From NCBI GenBank assembly GCA_047626155.1, contig JBLHRR010000034.1, positions 1 through 39,145 of the forward strand: a stretch of DNA of 39,145 bases, written 5' to 3'. The notes beneath the pieces are model-generated. The model did no database searches and was not told where the DNA came from. It worked only from the letters and a program-made list of their open reading frames with translations. How positions within the stretch are numbered: position 1 is the first letter of the stretch; each line of letters begins with the position of its first letter. A program made the translations under genes and the position numbers. Source of the DNA: CALGLS01 sp047626155. GTDB taxonomy: Bacteria > Bacteroidota > Bacteroidia > Chitinophagales > Saprospiraceae. Below, piece after piece: positions 17,039-25,410 of this stretch.

Positions 17039-18262
17039 ATGTCTGACAAGAAACTTATCTACCTCGACAATAACTCAACTACTCCTACTGACCCAAGAGT
17101 CGTAGATGCTATGTTGCCTTATTTCTATAATCACCCTGGAAATGCAGCGAGCCGAAACCACCCTTTTGGTTGGGCAGCTGAAGAAGCGGTTGACTATGCC
17201 CGTGACCAAATTGCAGAGTTAATTGGCGTTTCTGGTAAAGAGATCATTTTCACTTCAGGGGCGACCGAAGCAGATAATTTGGCGCTGAAAGGTGCTTTTG
17301 AAATGTATTCCCGAAAAGGAAACCACATTATCACCTTGACCACGGAGCACAAAGCGGTTCTTGATTCTTGTGATAAGATTGAAAAGATGGGTGGTGAGGT
17401 TACTTACCTCGATGTAGAAAACGATGGTTTGGTAGACCTTGGAAAGCTGGAAGCGGCGATCAAGGAAAACACGATCATGATTTCTATCATGTGGGCGAAC
17501 AACGAAACTGGAGTTATCCAGCCAATGAAAGCAATTGGAGATCTTTGCGCAAAGCATGGTGTCCTTTTTATGAGTGATGCGACGCAGGTCGTTGGAAAGA
17601 TTCCAGTGAATCCTAAAGAAGTAGGTGTTCACTTGATGGCTTTCACTGGACACAAAATGTACGGACCTAAGGGCGTCGGTGCTTTATATGTTAGTCGTAA
17701 AAACCCAAGAGTAAAAGTAACTTCTCAAATGGATGGCGGTGGTCATGAAAGAGGAATGCGTTCTGGTACTTTGAATGTACCTGGTATCGTAGGTTTTGGA
17801 AAAGCGGCTGAATTGTCCAGAAAGGAAATGGTAAAGGATAATGAACGATTGGCTAAAATGAGAGACCGTTTAGAGAAAGCATTATATGATAATATGGAGG
17901 AGGTTTACATCAACGGTAATACGGAACACCGTATGCCCCATGTAACGAACATCTCTTTCAAACACGTGGAAGGCGAAGGACTGATGATGACTTTCAACCA
18001 GGAAATCGGAGTATCTTCCGGATCTGCTTGCACCTCAGCGTCTCTAGAGCCGTCTTATGTATTAGTAGCACTTGGTTTGGGTGATGATCTTGCTCATTCT
18101 TCTATCAGATTCAGCCTTGGCCGTTTCACGACAGATGAAGAAATTGACTACGCTATCGAAGCGGTTACGAATGGTGTGAATCACATGCGTGACTTGAGCC
18201 CAATTTGGGAAATGTATAAAGAAGGTGTGGATATCGACAGCATTGAATGGTCGGCACACTAA
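17039..18262 (+). CDS. iscS: Cysteine desulfurase IscS
   Basis: A PLP enzyme that takes sulfur from L-cysteine and passes it as a persulfide to the IscU scaffold. 407 residues, normal length. The internal aldimine lysine is K206 in AFTGHKMYGPKG; the catalytic cysteine is C331 in SSGSACTSASLEPSYVLVAL, the group I (IscS/NifS) loop. The C-terminus SPIWEMYKEGVDIDSIEWSA is close to the IscU-docking tail of E. coli IscS (from memory), so this is the ISC-type rather than the SUF-type enzyme usual in Bacteroidota. First gene of iscS-iscU-iscA, with two promoter boxes upstream. Confidence 0.96.
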   Translation: MSDKKLIYLDNNSTTPTDPRVVDAMLPYFYNHPGNAASRNHPFGWAAEEAVDYARDQIAELIGVSGKEIIFTSGATEADNLALKGAFEMYSRKGNHIITLTTEHKAVLDSCDKIEKMGGEVTYLDVENDGLVDLGKLEAAIKENTIMISIMWANNETGVIQPMKAIGDLCAKHGVLFMSDATQVVGKIPVNPKEVGVHLMAFTGHKMYGPKGVGALYVSRKNPRVKVTSQMDGGGHERGMRSGTLNVPGIVGFGKAAELSRKEMVKDNERLAKMRDRLEKALYDNMEEVYINGNTEHRMPHVTNISFKHVEGEGLMMTFNQEIGVSSGSACTSASLEPSYVLVALGLGDDLAHSSIRFSLGRFTTDEEIDYAIEAVTNGVNHMRDLSPIWEMYKEGVDIDSIEWSAH

Positions 18263-18359
18263 TAGCTTAAATAAATAACTAAATAAACCTTGACTGTTGA
18301 ATTCACGAATAGAGTGCCTTCAATATTCAAATTCAGCAATCAAAATAAAAATAGAAATC

Positions 18360-18743
18360 ATGGCTTATTCAGAAAAATTATTGGACCATTTCAAGAATCC
18401 AAAAAATGTTGGAACGCTTGACAAAAGTAAAACTAATGTTGGAACCGGCCTTGTCGGTGCTCCTGAGTGTGGTGACGTTATGCGTCTTCAAATTGAGGTA
18501 GATGACGAAACTGGCATTATCAAAGATGCTAAGTTCAAAACTTTTGGTTGTGGTTCTGCCATTGCTTCTTCTTCTTTAGCTACAGAGTGGCTTAAAGGAA
18601 AGACAATCGAAGAAGCGCAGACGATTGACAATATGGCTATCGTAGAAGAGTTGGCTTTGCCTCCAGTAAAAATTCACTGTTCTGTATTGGCAGAGGATGC
18701 GATCAAAGGAGCTATTAAGGATTACCGAGAGAAGAACGCCTAA
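18360..18743 (+). CDS. iscU: Fe-S cluster assembly scaffold IscU
   Basis: 127 residues from the ATG at 18360; the frame extends to 18297, but the family starts at MAYSEKLLDHF. Cluster ligands are present: C37 with D39 (GAPECGDVM), C64 (FGCGSAIASSS), and H106/C107 (KIHCSVLAEDA). The LPPVK motif (100-104), the docking site for the Hsp70 chaperone HscA, is intact, which implies that hscA/hscB exist elsewhere because they are absent here. It builds 2Fe-2S clusters using sulfur from IscS and lies about 97 bases after iscS, probably in the same transcript. Confidence 0.96.
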   Translation: MAYSEKLLDHFKNPKNVGTLDKSKTNVGTGLVGAPECGDVMRLQIEVDDETGIIKDAKFKTFGCGSAIASSSLATEWLKGKTIEEAQTIDNMAIVEELALPPVKIHCSVLAEDAIKGAIKDYREKNA

Positions 18744-18786
18744 ATTCTAATAGCCGCCATTTTTCATTACATAAAATCTAAACGAT

Positions 18787-19113
18787 ATGCTTTTCGTAGC
18801 AGAAAGTGCCAAATCAAAAATAACAGAATTAAAAACGCAGGAGTCTATGACTGAAGACTTCTTCATTCGCGTATCCGTGATTAGCGGAGGTTGCTCTGGT
18901 TTGTCTTACAAAATGGATTTCGATAATGAAAGCCAACCCAACGACCAGATCTTTGAAGACAATGGCGTAAAGGTTGTGACGGACTTAAAGAGCTTTTTGT
19001 ATCTCTGTAATACCACACTGGAATTTTCCGGCGGGTTGAATGGTAAAGGGTTTTATTTTAACAATCCAAATGCCGCGCGTGAGTGTGCCTGCGGAGAAAG
19101 CTTTGCAATTTAA
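18787..19113 (+). CDS. iscA: IscA/HesB-family A-type Fe-S carrier
   Basis: 108 residues, normal for the family. The three conserved cysteines are present: C36 in ISGGCSGLSY and C100/C102 in RECACGESF. A-type carriers take iron or clusters from the scaffold and deliver them to target enzymes, especially 4Fe-4S proteins. Last gene of the iscSUA set; 43 bases separate it from iscU, and a strong terminator follows its stop by about 18 bases. Of the usual isc partners, iscR, hscB, hscA and fdx are not next to it. Confidence 0.95.
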   Translation: MLFVAESAKSKITELKTQESMTEDFFIRVSVISGGCSGLSYKMDFDNESQPNDQIFEDNGVKVVTDLKSFLYLCNTTLEFSGGLNGKGFYFNNPNAARECACGESFAI

Positions 19114-19130
19114 AACAAGGCTTTTACAAT

Positions 19131-19170
19131 AAAAAAACCGGTAACTGCTTCCAGTCACCGGTTTTTTTTT
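19131..19170 (+). terminator. Intrinsic terminator of the isc operon
   Basis: A stem of ACCGGT-A-ACTG and CAGT-C-ACCGGT with loop CTTC, flanked by A7 and T10. A textbook hairpin plus T run, just after iscA; the flanking A run lets it also stop minus-strand transcription. Confidence 0.93.
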
Positions 19171-19248
19171 TGGTCGTATTAGATTTACTAAACTTTTCCC
19201 TAACCTATGCGGAAGTTTAGGAAACCAATCCAGTTGCAGTTATCGATT

Positions 19249-20046
19249 CTACGTCACCTCCGACCGCATCACCACTCGGTGCAACAGCCTTGGAAAAAAT
19301 CTTTTCAGATAAACGGCAAAGGTTTCTTTCCCTCCGATTAATACTTCATACTTCCCCTGCTTTATCGCCTTTGCAATCTGCGCCGCACAACCTTCAGCCG
19401 ACAAGCCTCCCTTCGTTGCTTTGTCCATCGAATTTTGTTTGGAACCATCAGCGGAAAGCGCATTCATAGAAATATCAGTATGGATAAAACCTGGACAAAT
19501 AGTCAGTACTTGAACGTTGTCCTTTTCATGTTCCATCCTTAAGGCATCGAAGAAACCGTGTAGGGCATGTTTCGCTCCGCAATAGCCGGAACGAAGTGGT
19601 GCTGAGAACTTGCCCATTAGACTGGTGACCACTGAAAAGTGCCCGCTTTGTTGTTTGATAAAAACAGGGAGGACTGCTTTCGTCAGCGCTACCGTTCCGA
19701 GATAATCTATATCTACTAGCCTTTTATAAACGGAAAAATCAGTATCAACGATTAGGGAACGCTGGCTAATTCCACCGTTATTAATCAGATAATCTATCTG
19801 GCCAAAGTGAGCCATTGCTAAGTCTACCTTCGCTGGTAATTCGTCATGAAGGCCCAAATCTAGTGGGAGGACTAAGACATTCTCATCCGGTAGGTTGAGA
19901 CTCTGTTTGACCTCTTCTAGTTGTGGCTGCCTTCGGGCAGAGAGGATGAGACGGCCACCAGCTTTCGCAAAATATTGTGCTAGGGCAGCGCCAATTCCGG
20001 AAGAAGCTCCAGTGATCCAGATGACTTTGTTTTTGTAAATAGGCAT
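19249..20046 (-). CDS. SDR-family oxidoreductase
   Basis: 265 residues from the ATG at 20044-20046 (MPIYKNKVIWITGASSGIG); the frame reaches 20073 but the extra nine residues are polar and unusual. Classical short-chain dehydrogenase: cofactor motif TGASSGIG near the N-terminus, NNGG in the middle, active-site SGYCGAKHALHGF (Tyr-x3-Lys), and a PGFIHTDIS motif after it. The form resembles the DHRS7-like group of short-chain reductases acting on lipids or steroids. The C-terminal VYLKRFFPRLLHRVVMRS may lie on the membrane. Substrate unknown. It is the last gene of a minus-strand series; a 15-bp inverted repeat separates it from the gene above. Confidence 0.9.
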   Translation of the reverse strand: MPIYKNKVIWITGASSGIGAALAQYFAKAGGRLILSARRQPQLEEVKQSLNLPDENVLVLPLDLGLHDELPAKVDLAMAHFGQIDYLINNGGISQRSLIVDTDFSVYKRLVDIDYLGTVALTKAVLPVFIKQQSGHFSVVTSLMGKFSAPLRSGYCGAKHALHGFFDALRMEHEKDNVQVLTICPGFIHTDISMNALSADGSKQNSMDKATKGGLSAEGCAAQIAKAIKQGKYEVLIGGKETFAVYLKRFFPRLLHRVVMRSEVT

Positions 20047-20093
20047 ACACTGGTTTTTGTGGCTCCTCGTCATATTTAGAGAGTGGATGAAAA

Positions 20094-20150
20094 TTGATCA
20101 GGGTTCCCTTGGTTCGCACTTACCTTACATTTATGGGGAACCCTGATCAA
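20094..20150. repeat. 15-bp perfect inverted repeat between two minus-strand genes
   Basis: TTGATCAGGGTTCCC (20094-20108) and GGGAACCCTGATCAA (20136-20150) with a 27-nt loop. It lies between the membrane protein gene (stop at 20183) and the SDR start (20046). On the minus strand only TTTT follows the stem, so it is at best a weak terminator; the long loop and perfect arms also fit an operator, an RNA processing site or a small inverted-repeat element. Confidence 0.5.
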
Positions 20151-20182
20151 CCCTACTATAGAACTAAGAACCGTTTGTATTT

Positions 20183-20938
20183 TTAATCTTTCCGCAAGGT
20201 AAATTTTCTCCGCTTATTTTTCGACATAAAGATCAATTGCTTTAAGGAAAAGACATGCAGCGCAAAAGCCAATGGTACTAAAAAGCCAGGTACCCAAATA
20301 AATGGAAAATAGGCCAGTATTCTGTTGGCGGGTTCGTTCATGAAAATACGGAATGGAGATGGCGTAGAGACAATAGCTATCGCTACGATATTCACCAATA
20401 ACACTAAGCCGAAAATATTCCAAATGATGGCTTCGAAACGGCGATAGCGATTGGGGGCAAAAAAAACGAAGCCTGCGATATAAGCAGTCAGTCCAACGAT
20501 GATGTCAAAATTGAAGCCTTCAAAGGTCATCTGAAAAGGAATGGCTCCCCCCAGAAAGCCCAACCATAAAATCACTTCAAGGGGAAATCTAAAACTTTGG
20601 GGATAGATAAACCAGCGCTCAGGAACGAGTTCCAGAAAACGAGCAAACTTTTTAGAGAACAGTAAATATATTGTTACAAAAACAGGAGGAAGCATGGCAA
20701 GGGCGATTCGTGGGGGCAGTTCTTCAAAGTTGGTAAAGAAACCAGAAAGGGAGACTAGCCCTGTGAGCAGTAACCAGCAAATTAAACCTGCGAGTAAATA
20801 AGTAGATATCTTTTCCGCCTTTTCAATATGCTGAGCTGATAAAATTCGGTGAGTACCTTTATAAATCAACCAAAGGATAAGGAGTACTAAAGAGATCAGG
20901 AGAACTTGGGCGAGTAATAAATAGCTGTCTTCGGTCAT
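20183..20938 (-). CDS. Multipass membrane protein of unknown function
   Basis: 251 residues with about seven hydrophobic segments, starting at LLLAQVLLISLVLLILWLIY and including LLAGLICWLLLTGLV, IALAMLPPVFVTIYLLF, VILWLGFLGGAIPF, IIVGLTAYIAGFVFF, IIWNIFGLVLLVNIVAIAI and WVPGFLVPLAFALHVFSL, with a basic C-terminus (KNKRRKFTLRKD) expected in the cytoplasm. No family name is recognised and no catalytic motif is visible. It is downstream, by 96 bases, of another unknown membrane protein gene and upstream of the SDR gene. Confidence 0.7.
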   Translation of the reverse strand: MTEDSYLLLAQVLLISLVLLILWLIYKGTHRILSAQHIEKAEKISTYLLAGLICWLLLTGLVSLSGFFTNFEELPPRIALAMLPPVFVTIYLLFSKKFARFLELVPERWFIYPQSFRFPLEVILWLGFLGGAIPFQMTFEGFNFDIIVGLTAYIAGFVFFAPNRYRRFEAIIWNIFGLVLLVNIVAIAIVSTPSPFRIFMNEPANRILAYFPFIWVPGFLVPLAFALHVFSLKQLIFMSKNKRRKFTLRKD

Positions 20939-21034
20939 TTTAGTGGGTACTTATGAGTTAGCCTAAACCGTAATTTCAATACACTCGATTCGCGTATCAC
21001 GGGAATTGATTTGAGCTTGCTTGTGATCTGAAAT

Positions 21035-21712
21035 CTACTCTTCCACCACCGCTCGAATATTCACTTCATTTGCCTTAGCATGGTTTTTAATAATCCCGAC
21101 AAGGTCATTAGAAGTCAGGCTGCTTGCAAATTCTCCATCTAATATAGAGCGTTCTAATTCATCATCCAAACGTACAAAGTCAATATCGTCAATGGATTCA
21201 AAATCCAATTCGAAATCGCTGTCTTTTCCAATTAACCGAAGTTCTTCTTCTTCAAATTCAATGTGCTCTAAACTTGCCCAGGGCCATTGCTTGACGAAAT
21301 AGTCATCGTAAGAAAAAGCATAATCGTCAATATAAATAGAGGGGCGACCATGTTCCAGCACCTGAGTACCGTAGTAGAATAAAAGAATACCGATCATAAT
21401 GGTATCGAAATCCATCAGATTCCCATAGAACTTTATATAAGCAAGAAACAACAATGTAATTACAACTCCTTGCACCAATAATCGAATTTGTGCATCACTC
21501 GTTTTCACCAACTTAATGATATTAATATTTCCTTTTACTTTATAGAAAAAGACACGTTTTAAAACTTGAAAAGCCGTGAAACCAAAAAGGAATAACTGAG
21601 CCAGCAACTTATAGGCATCTATAAAATCATCACCGCCAAATACATCCGGCATGAATAACCCGAGGAAACCCATGACGCATAGCACTCCAAAAAAAGCGTT
21701 GATTATTAGCAT
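21035..21712 (-). CDS. Membrane protein with a C-terminal soluble domain, unknown function
   Basis: 225 residues. Four hydrophobic segments fill the first half (IINAFFGVLCVMGFLGLF, LLAQLFLFGFTAFQVL, IRLLVQGVVITLLFLAYI, TIMIGILLFYYGTQVL). The second half is an acidic soluble domain (IYIDDYAFSYDDYFVKQWPW, IEFEEEELRLIG, DFELDFESIDDIDFVRL) whose W-PW plus beta-strand pattern resembles the small PH-like domains found after helices in bacterial membrane proteins. It begins two bases after the stop of the Met-rich protein gene, so the two are almost surely co-translated. No name can be given. Confidence 0.7.
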   Translation of the reverse strand: MLIINAFFGVLCVMGFLGLFMPDVFGGDDFIDAYKLLAQLFLFGFTAFQVLKRVFFYKVKGNINIIKLVKTSDAQIRLLVQGVVITLLFLAYIKFYGNLMDFDTIMIGILLFYYGTQVLEHGRPSIYIDDYAFSYDDYFVKQWPWASLEHIEFEEEELRLIGKDSDFELDFESIDDIDFVRLDDELERSILDGEFASSLTSNDLVGIIKNHAKANEVNIRAVVEE

Positions 21713-21714
21713 TG

Positions 21715-22191
21715 TTATAAAGTAGTCGTTTTACGTTTTTTCTTAGGCTTTTCTTTTGGTGTATTTGGATCAACAGGACGTTGCGGATTCTGATATTCAG
21801 GCATTAGCTTTTCAAAATCTTTAAAGAAGTCTTCCATGCCGGACATATCCTGATTTGACCACTGCTCCATCATTTCTTCCATGCCTTTGAACATATCATT
21901 TTGCATCAAGCTATCTGGCGAAAATTGAAAGAACAGGTTGCTCATATCGTCCATTGGGATTTGCTCCATCATCTCTTGCAGTCCTTCTGGCGAAAAGTTG
22001 AATTCGCGAACAATCGTAGTATCTAAAAACATGGGCGCATCAGCCATCCAGCTGCCGAAGCCTTTCATCATTTCCTGCATCTGCTCCATCGCCTTTTCCA
22101 TTTCAAGCTGCATGTCTTGATTGTTGTTCTGCGCCTGAGCTGAGAAACCCACCAATAAAACGAGAGATAAAATTGTGACTAGTTTTTTCAT
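21715..22191 (-). CDS. Exported methionine-rich protein, unknown function
   Basis: 158 residues. The signal peptide MKKLVTILSLVLLVGFSAQA precedes a mature part of about 138 residues with about 20 methionines, mostly in clusters such as MEKAMEQMQEMMKGF, EGLQEMMEQIPMDDM and MFKGMEEMMEQW, together with many Glu/Asp/Gln and a basic tail (KEKPKKKRKTTTL). Periplasmic Met-rich proteins often bind copper(I), or serve as flexible hydrophobic chaperone-like surfaces; neither is shown here. It overlaps functionally with the next gene (2-base gap) and is 80 bases from the lipoprotein gene upstream. Confidence 0.65.
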   Translation of the reverse strand: MKKLVTILSLVLLVGFSAQAQNNNQDMQLEMEKAMEQMQEMMKGFGSWMADAPMFLDTTIVREFNFSPEGLQEMMEQIPMDDMSNLFFQFSPDSLMQNDMFKGMEEMMEQWSNQDMSGMEDFFKDFEKLMPEYQNPQRPVDPNTPKEKPKKKRKTTTL

Positions 22192-22271
22192 AATTATTAC
22201 TTAATTAAAAATAAAAATTCCTGTTGAAGGAAGGGATAAAACCTAAGCCGTTTGCATCTTGTTAACAACCT

Positions 22272-22955
22272 TTAATACAAGCTCTTCAAGTCCAAGGTTT
22301 CCATTGCTTTCACCAAGACTTCATAAGTGACTCCCCTACCCTTTGCGACTACTTCAAAACGTTTATTCACCAACAGGTGAATTTCTCCTTCCTGCGTTTC
22401 AGTCACATAATATTCGTAATATGGAAAACCTTTTAACGAACCAGTGCGCTCTATAGTATTATCTGTTTTTGTACTTTTTGGATACTTAAGCCAATCCGCA
22501 ATTTGATCCATTATTAATCCTGTCGTTCCCGAATCTGTAATGCTTATTGTTATTTGTCGATCACTGTCGCTAGGGTCTCTGTACACCATTCTCGACTGTG
22601 TTCCTTTTTGATTGTCTAATAATTTTGGCGAGCCGTTGGCAGCAGAAAAACGATTAAGTCCACCTGCATCTAAAGGAAAAACCTCTTGCAATAATTCAGG
22701 TAAAAAAGGACTTCCTTCTGCGTCTCCCTTTCCGGTCCGATCTACAGCAGGTTCGGTGTACTTCACCGTAGGCATAGCCCCGGAAGAGTCGATCTGAATA
22801 ACAGATGACCTTACTGGTGTATTAGTAGTACTGGTAGTGATTGGAGTAGTTGTTGTTTCCTCGTTCTTGGCTTCTGATTCTGAGGAAGAAGTGCAAGCAG
22901 TGCAGGACAGCAATGCCAAAAATAACAACTTAATTACGGGATGTTTAATAATCAT
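22272..22955 (-). CDS. Predicted lipoprotein of unknown function
   Basis: 227 residues. The N-terminus MIIKHPVIKLLFLALLSCTA is a lipoprotein signal with candidate cysteines at 18 or 21, followed by a Ser/Thr/Glu linker (about 22-60) and a compact C-terminal domain (about 85-227) with FPLDAGGLNRFSAANGSPKL, QITISITDSGTTGLIMDQIA and GFPYYEYYVTETQEGEIHLL. The last part looks like a small alpha/beta fold; no family is recognised. It heads a minus-strand series of five genes, down to the SDR gene, and starts 110 bases after the lysS stop. Confidence 0.65.
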   Translation of the reverse strand: MIIKHPVIKLLFLALLSCTACTSSSESEAKNEETTTTPITTSTTNTPVRSSVIQIDSSGAMPTVKYTEPAVDRTGKGDAEGSPFLPELLQEVFPLDAGGLNRFSAANGSPKLLDNQKGTQSRMVYRDPSDSDRQITISITDSGTTGLIMDQIADWLKYPKSTKTDNTIERTGSLKGFPYYEYYVTETQEGEIHLLVNKRFEVVAKGRGVTYEVLVKAMETLDLKSLY

Positions 22956-23065
22956 AAATTATATGTTTTTTATTCCTACGACCAGACAGCGTTCCATTTC
23001 CTATTCCTCTCACTACTAAAAGAGTAGCTGCTGCCTCACACTGCCTAGTCGTACGAATTCTATGC

Positions 23066-24832
23066 CTATTCTTCTATATTTCCATCTTCTTCCTCTTCTC
23101 CTTTTTCCGGTTTCATTTGAGGGAAGAACAGAACATCCTGGATACTATTTGAGTTGGTCATAATCATAGCCAGACGATCCATTCCTATTCCGAGTCCAGC
23201 CGTTGGAGGCATGCCGTATTCGAGGGCACGTAGAAAATCTTCATCCAAAATCATTGCTTCGTCGTCTCCTCGTTTTCCGAGTTCCAACTGGGCTTCGAAA
23301 CGTTCCCGTTGGTCGATTGGATCATTTAACTCCGTGAAAGAGTTACAGATTTCCTTACCATTACAAACCGCTTCAAAACGCTCAACCAATCCTTCTGCCG
23401 TTCGGTGCTTTTTAGCTAATGGCGACATCTCGATTGGGTAGTCTGTTATAAAGGTAGGCTGAATCAATTTTGCCTCACAGGTTTCTCCAAAGATTTCATC
23501 AATAAGTTTTCCTTTCCCCATTGATTTATCAACCGGTACATGTAGCTTTTTAGCAGTAGCTACCAACTCGTCTTCTGTCATTTTTGAAATATCAATTCCA
23601 GTAAAATGCTCGATGGCTTCATACATCGTGAAACGCTTCCAAGGACGTTTGAAATCAATGATATTTTCACCGACTTGTACCTTAGTAGTGCCATTCGTAT
23701 CTATCGCTACTTTCTCCACCATCTCTTCTACTAGATTCATCATCCATTCGTAATCTTTGTAAGCGACATATAATTCTATTTGTGTAAACTCCGGATTGTG
23801 GAAACGACTCATTCCTTCGTTTCTAAAATCTTTAGAGAATTCATAGACGCCATCAAAACCACCGACGATTAATCTTTTCAGATACAGCTCATTTGCAATT
23901 CGCAAATAGAGTTTCATATCCAAAGTATTGTGGTGCGTGGTAAATGGACGAGCCGCAGCGCCGCCATAAATTGGTTGCAAGATTGGCGTCTCCACTTCGA
24001 GGTATTCTTTTTCGTTCAGATACTCGCGTATGGAGTTGTACATTTTAGAACGCTTCACGAAAGCATCTTTCACTCCCGGATTCACGACCAAATCAACATA
24101 ACGTTGGCGGTAGCGTAATTCAGGATCAGTAAATGCATCATGGGTGTTTCCGTCTTTGTCCTTTTTTACAATTGGCAAGTTCTTAAGCGCCTTTGATAAG
24201 AAACGTAATTGTTTTACCCGGACCGTTACTTCTCCCATTTGAGTGACAAACAATTCCCCCGTTACACCAATAAAGTCACCAAAGTGAATCAGCTTCAATA
24301 GCTTGGCATTAAGTTCCTTCTCCTCGTCTGTTTCTCCATACTTTCCTTTACCGACGAATATCTGTACGCTTCCGTTCGCATCCTGCAATTCTGCGAAAGA
24401 ACCACGGCTACGCATAAATCGACCTGCGATGGTAACAACTGGCGTTTTCTCTGGTCCGAAATCTCCTAAACAAGCCGCTCTCAATCCTCCGACAAATTCA
24501 TCCATTGGCATAGCAGCTCGTCCGGTAGAATCATCAAACTCAGCAGTATCTGACAAGTTGTAAGCACTCGTCATTTCTTCATTTGCTAAAAGAACATCTG
24601 TTTTAAATTTATTTTTTCTGAGAAAGTCAGCTATCTTTTTAGCTCCAGCAGCACCAACGGCCTTAAGGCCTTCCAACTCTTTGATCAATTTGGCCTCAAA
24701 GTCCGCCGTAGAGTAGTCAGTCGTTTTATAATTCACCTCAAATCCTTCTGCCGGGTATGGATCTACTCCCAAAGCTCTGATTTGTTCCATGGCCTCACGG
24801 CGCACGATTTCCTGTTCACTTAGATTTTGCAT
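23066..24832 (-). CDS. lysS: Lysyl-tRNA synthetase, class II
   Basis: It charges tRNA-Lys with lysine. About 588 residues from the ATG at 24830-24832; the ATG at 24838 is an equal alternative, and the longer frame to 24907 adds an unlikely N-terminus. An OB-fold anticodon-binding domain (VVTIAGRFMRSRGSFAELQD) is followed by the class II catalytic domain: motif 1 region EYLEVETPILQPIYGGAAAR, motif 2 FRNEGMSRFHNPEFTQIELY, motif 3 GMPPTAGLGIGMDRLAMIM. Relative to typical bacterial LysS there is an insertion of about 80 residues before the OB-fold (about residues 48-128), and it lacks the C-terminal helical extension that some Bacteroidota LysS proteins carry, ending in GEEEEDGNIEE. Confidence 0.96.
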   Translation of the reverse strand: MQNLSEQEIVRREAMEQIRALGVDPYPAEGFEVNYKTTDYSTADFEAKLIKELEGLKAVGAAGAKKIADFLRKNKFKTDVLLANEEMTSAYNLSDTAEFDDSTGRAAMPMDEFVGGLRAACLGDFGPEKTPVVTIAGRFMRSRGSFAELQDANGSVQIFVGKGKYGETDEEKELNAKLLKLIHFGDFIGVTGELFVTQMGEVTVRVKQLRFLSKALKNLPIVKKDKDGNTHDAFTDPELRYRQRYVDLVVNPGVKDAFVKRSKMYNSIREYLNEKEYLEVETPILQPIYGGAAARPFTTHHNTLDMKLYLRIANELYLKRLIVGGFDGVYEFSKDFRNEGMSRFHNPEFTQIELYVAYKDYEWMMNLVEEMVEKVAIDTNGTTKVQVGENIIDFKRPWKRFTMYEAIEHFTGIDISKMTEDELVATAKKLHVPVDKSMGKGKLIDEIFGETCEAKLIQPTFITDYPIEMSPLAKKHRTAEGLVERFEAVCNGKEICNSFTELNDPIDQRERFEAQLELGKRGDDEAMILDEDFLRALEYGMPPTAGLGIGMDRLAMIMTNSNSIQDVLFFPQMKPEKGEEEEDGNIEE

Positions 24833-24838
24833 GTGCAT

Positions 24839-25410
24839 TTTTTTGGTTCTGTTAATTTGCTTTCTCAAAAGAGGGACAAAAATAGGTGATTTCGATGGGA
24901 ACGCCAAGGGCTTGCAAGGCTGATCCTAGGAGATCTCAGGTCAAAGTCCAAAAGGAAGGAATCTAGTTGATTCTTTCAGCTTTTTTCAGGCTGCAATTAT
25001 CTTATTAAAGGGGTCTTCTCTATAGTTCGTTCCAAAAATGAACACTTAATCAATAGTTAACCTATAAATTCAGCGCAAATTTGCTGTAAAAATCGTAAAT
25101 TCGTTTTAGAGTTTAGGACTAAAAATAATTTAGACGCTTTTGTACTCAAGCACTTAGCTATTTTTATGTTTTACAAACCTAATCCACTTGTTTGCCTGAT
25201 ATTCAACAGGCGAACCACTAAACTGGAAACAACCCCGTTTTACCGAGTTAATCCATTGCTACCTTTACAGTCCGATCACACACTATTTTAGATAAAAAAA
25301 GAATAGTGACTAAAAATGAAGGAAGGTCTCACTGTCTTTTGGCAAACCATCATACCTTTGTTATAAATTCACTTTTTTTAGAAAGGAAACAAAAAACAAT
25401 AACCATCAAT
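24839..25410. other. Divergent intergenic region, lysS / giant surface protein
   Basis: No gene seen. TACCTTTA at 25260-25267 is one mismatch from TAnnTTTG with TTTT 18 bases upstream, a weak candidate promoter for the giant gene. A small inverted repeat (GCCTG...CAGGC) lies near 25194-25212. The frame of the giant gene is open upstream to a GTG at 25306, but that part does not read like protein. Confidence 0.3.

Noticed and set aside
25190..25215. Small inverted repeat GCCTG...CAGGC before the giant gene
   Set aside because: Only five perfect pairs; too weak to call an operator or terminator.
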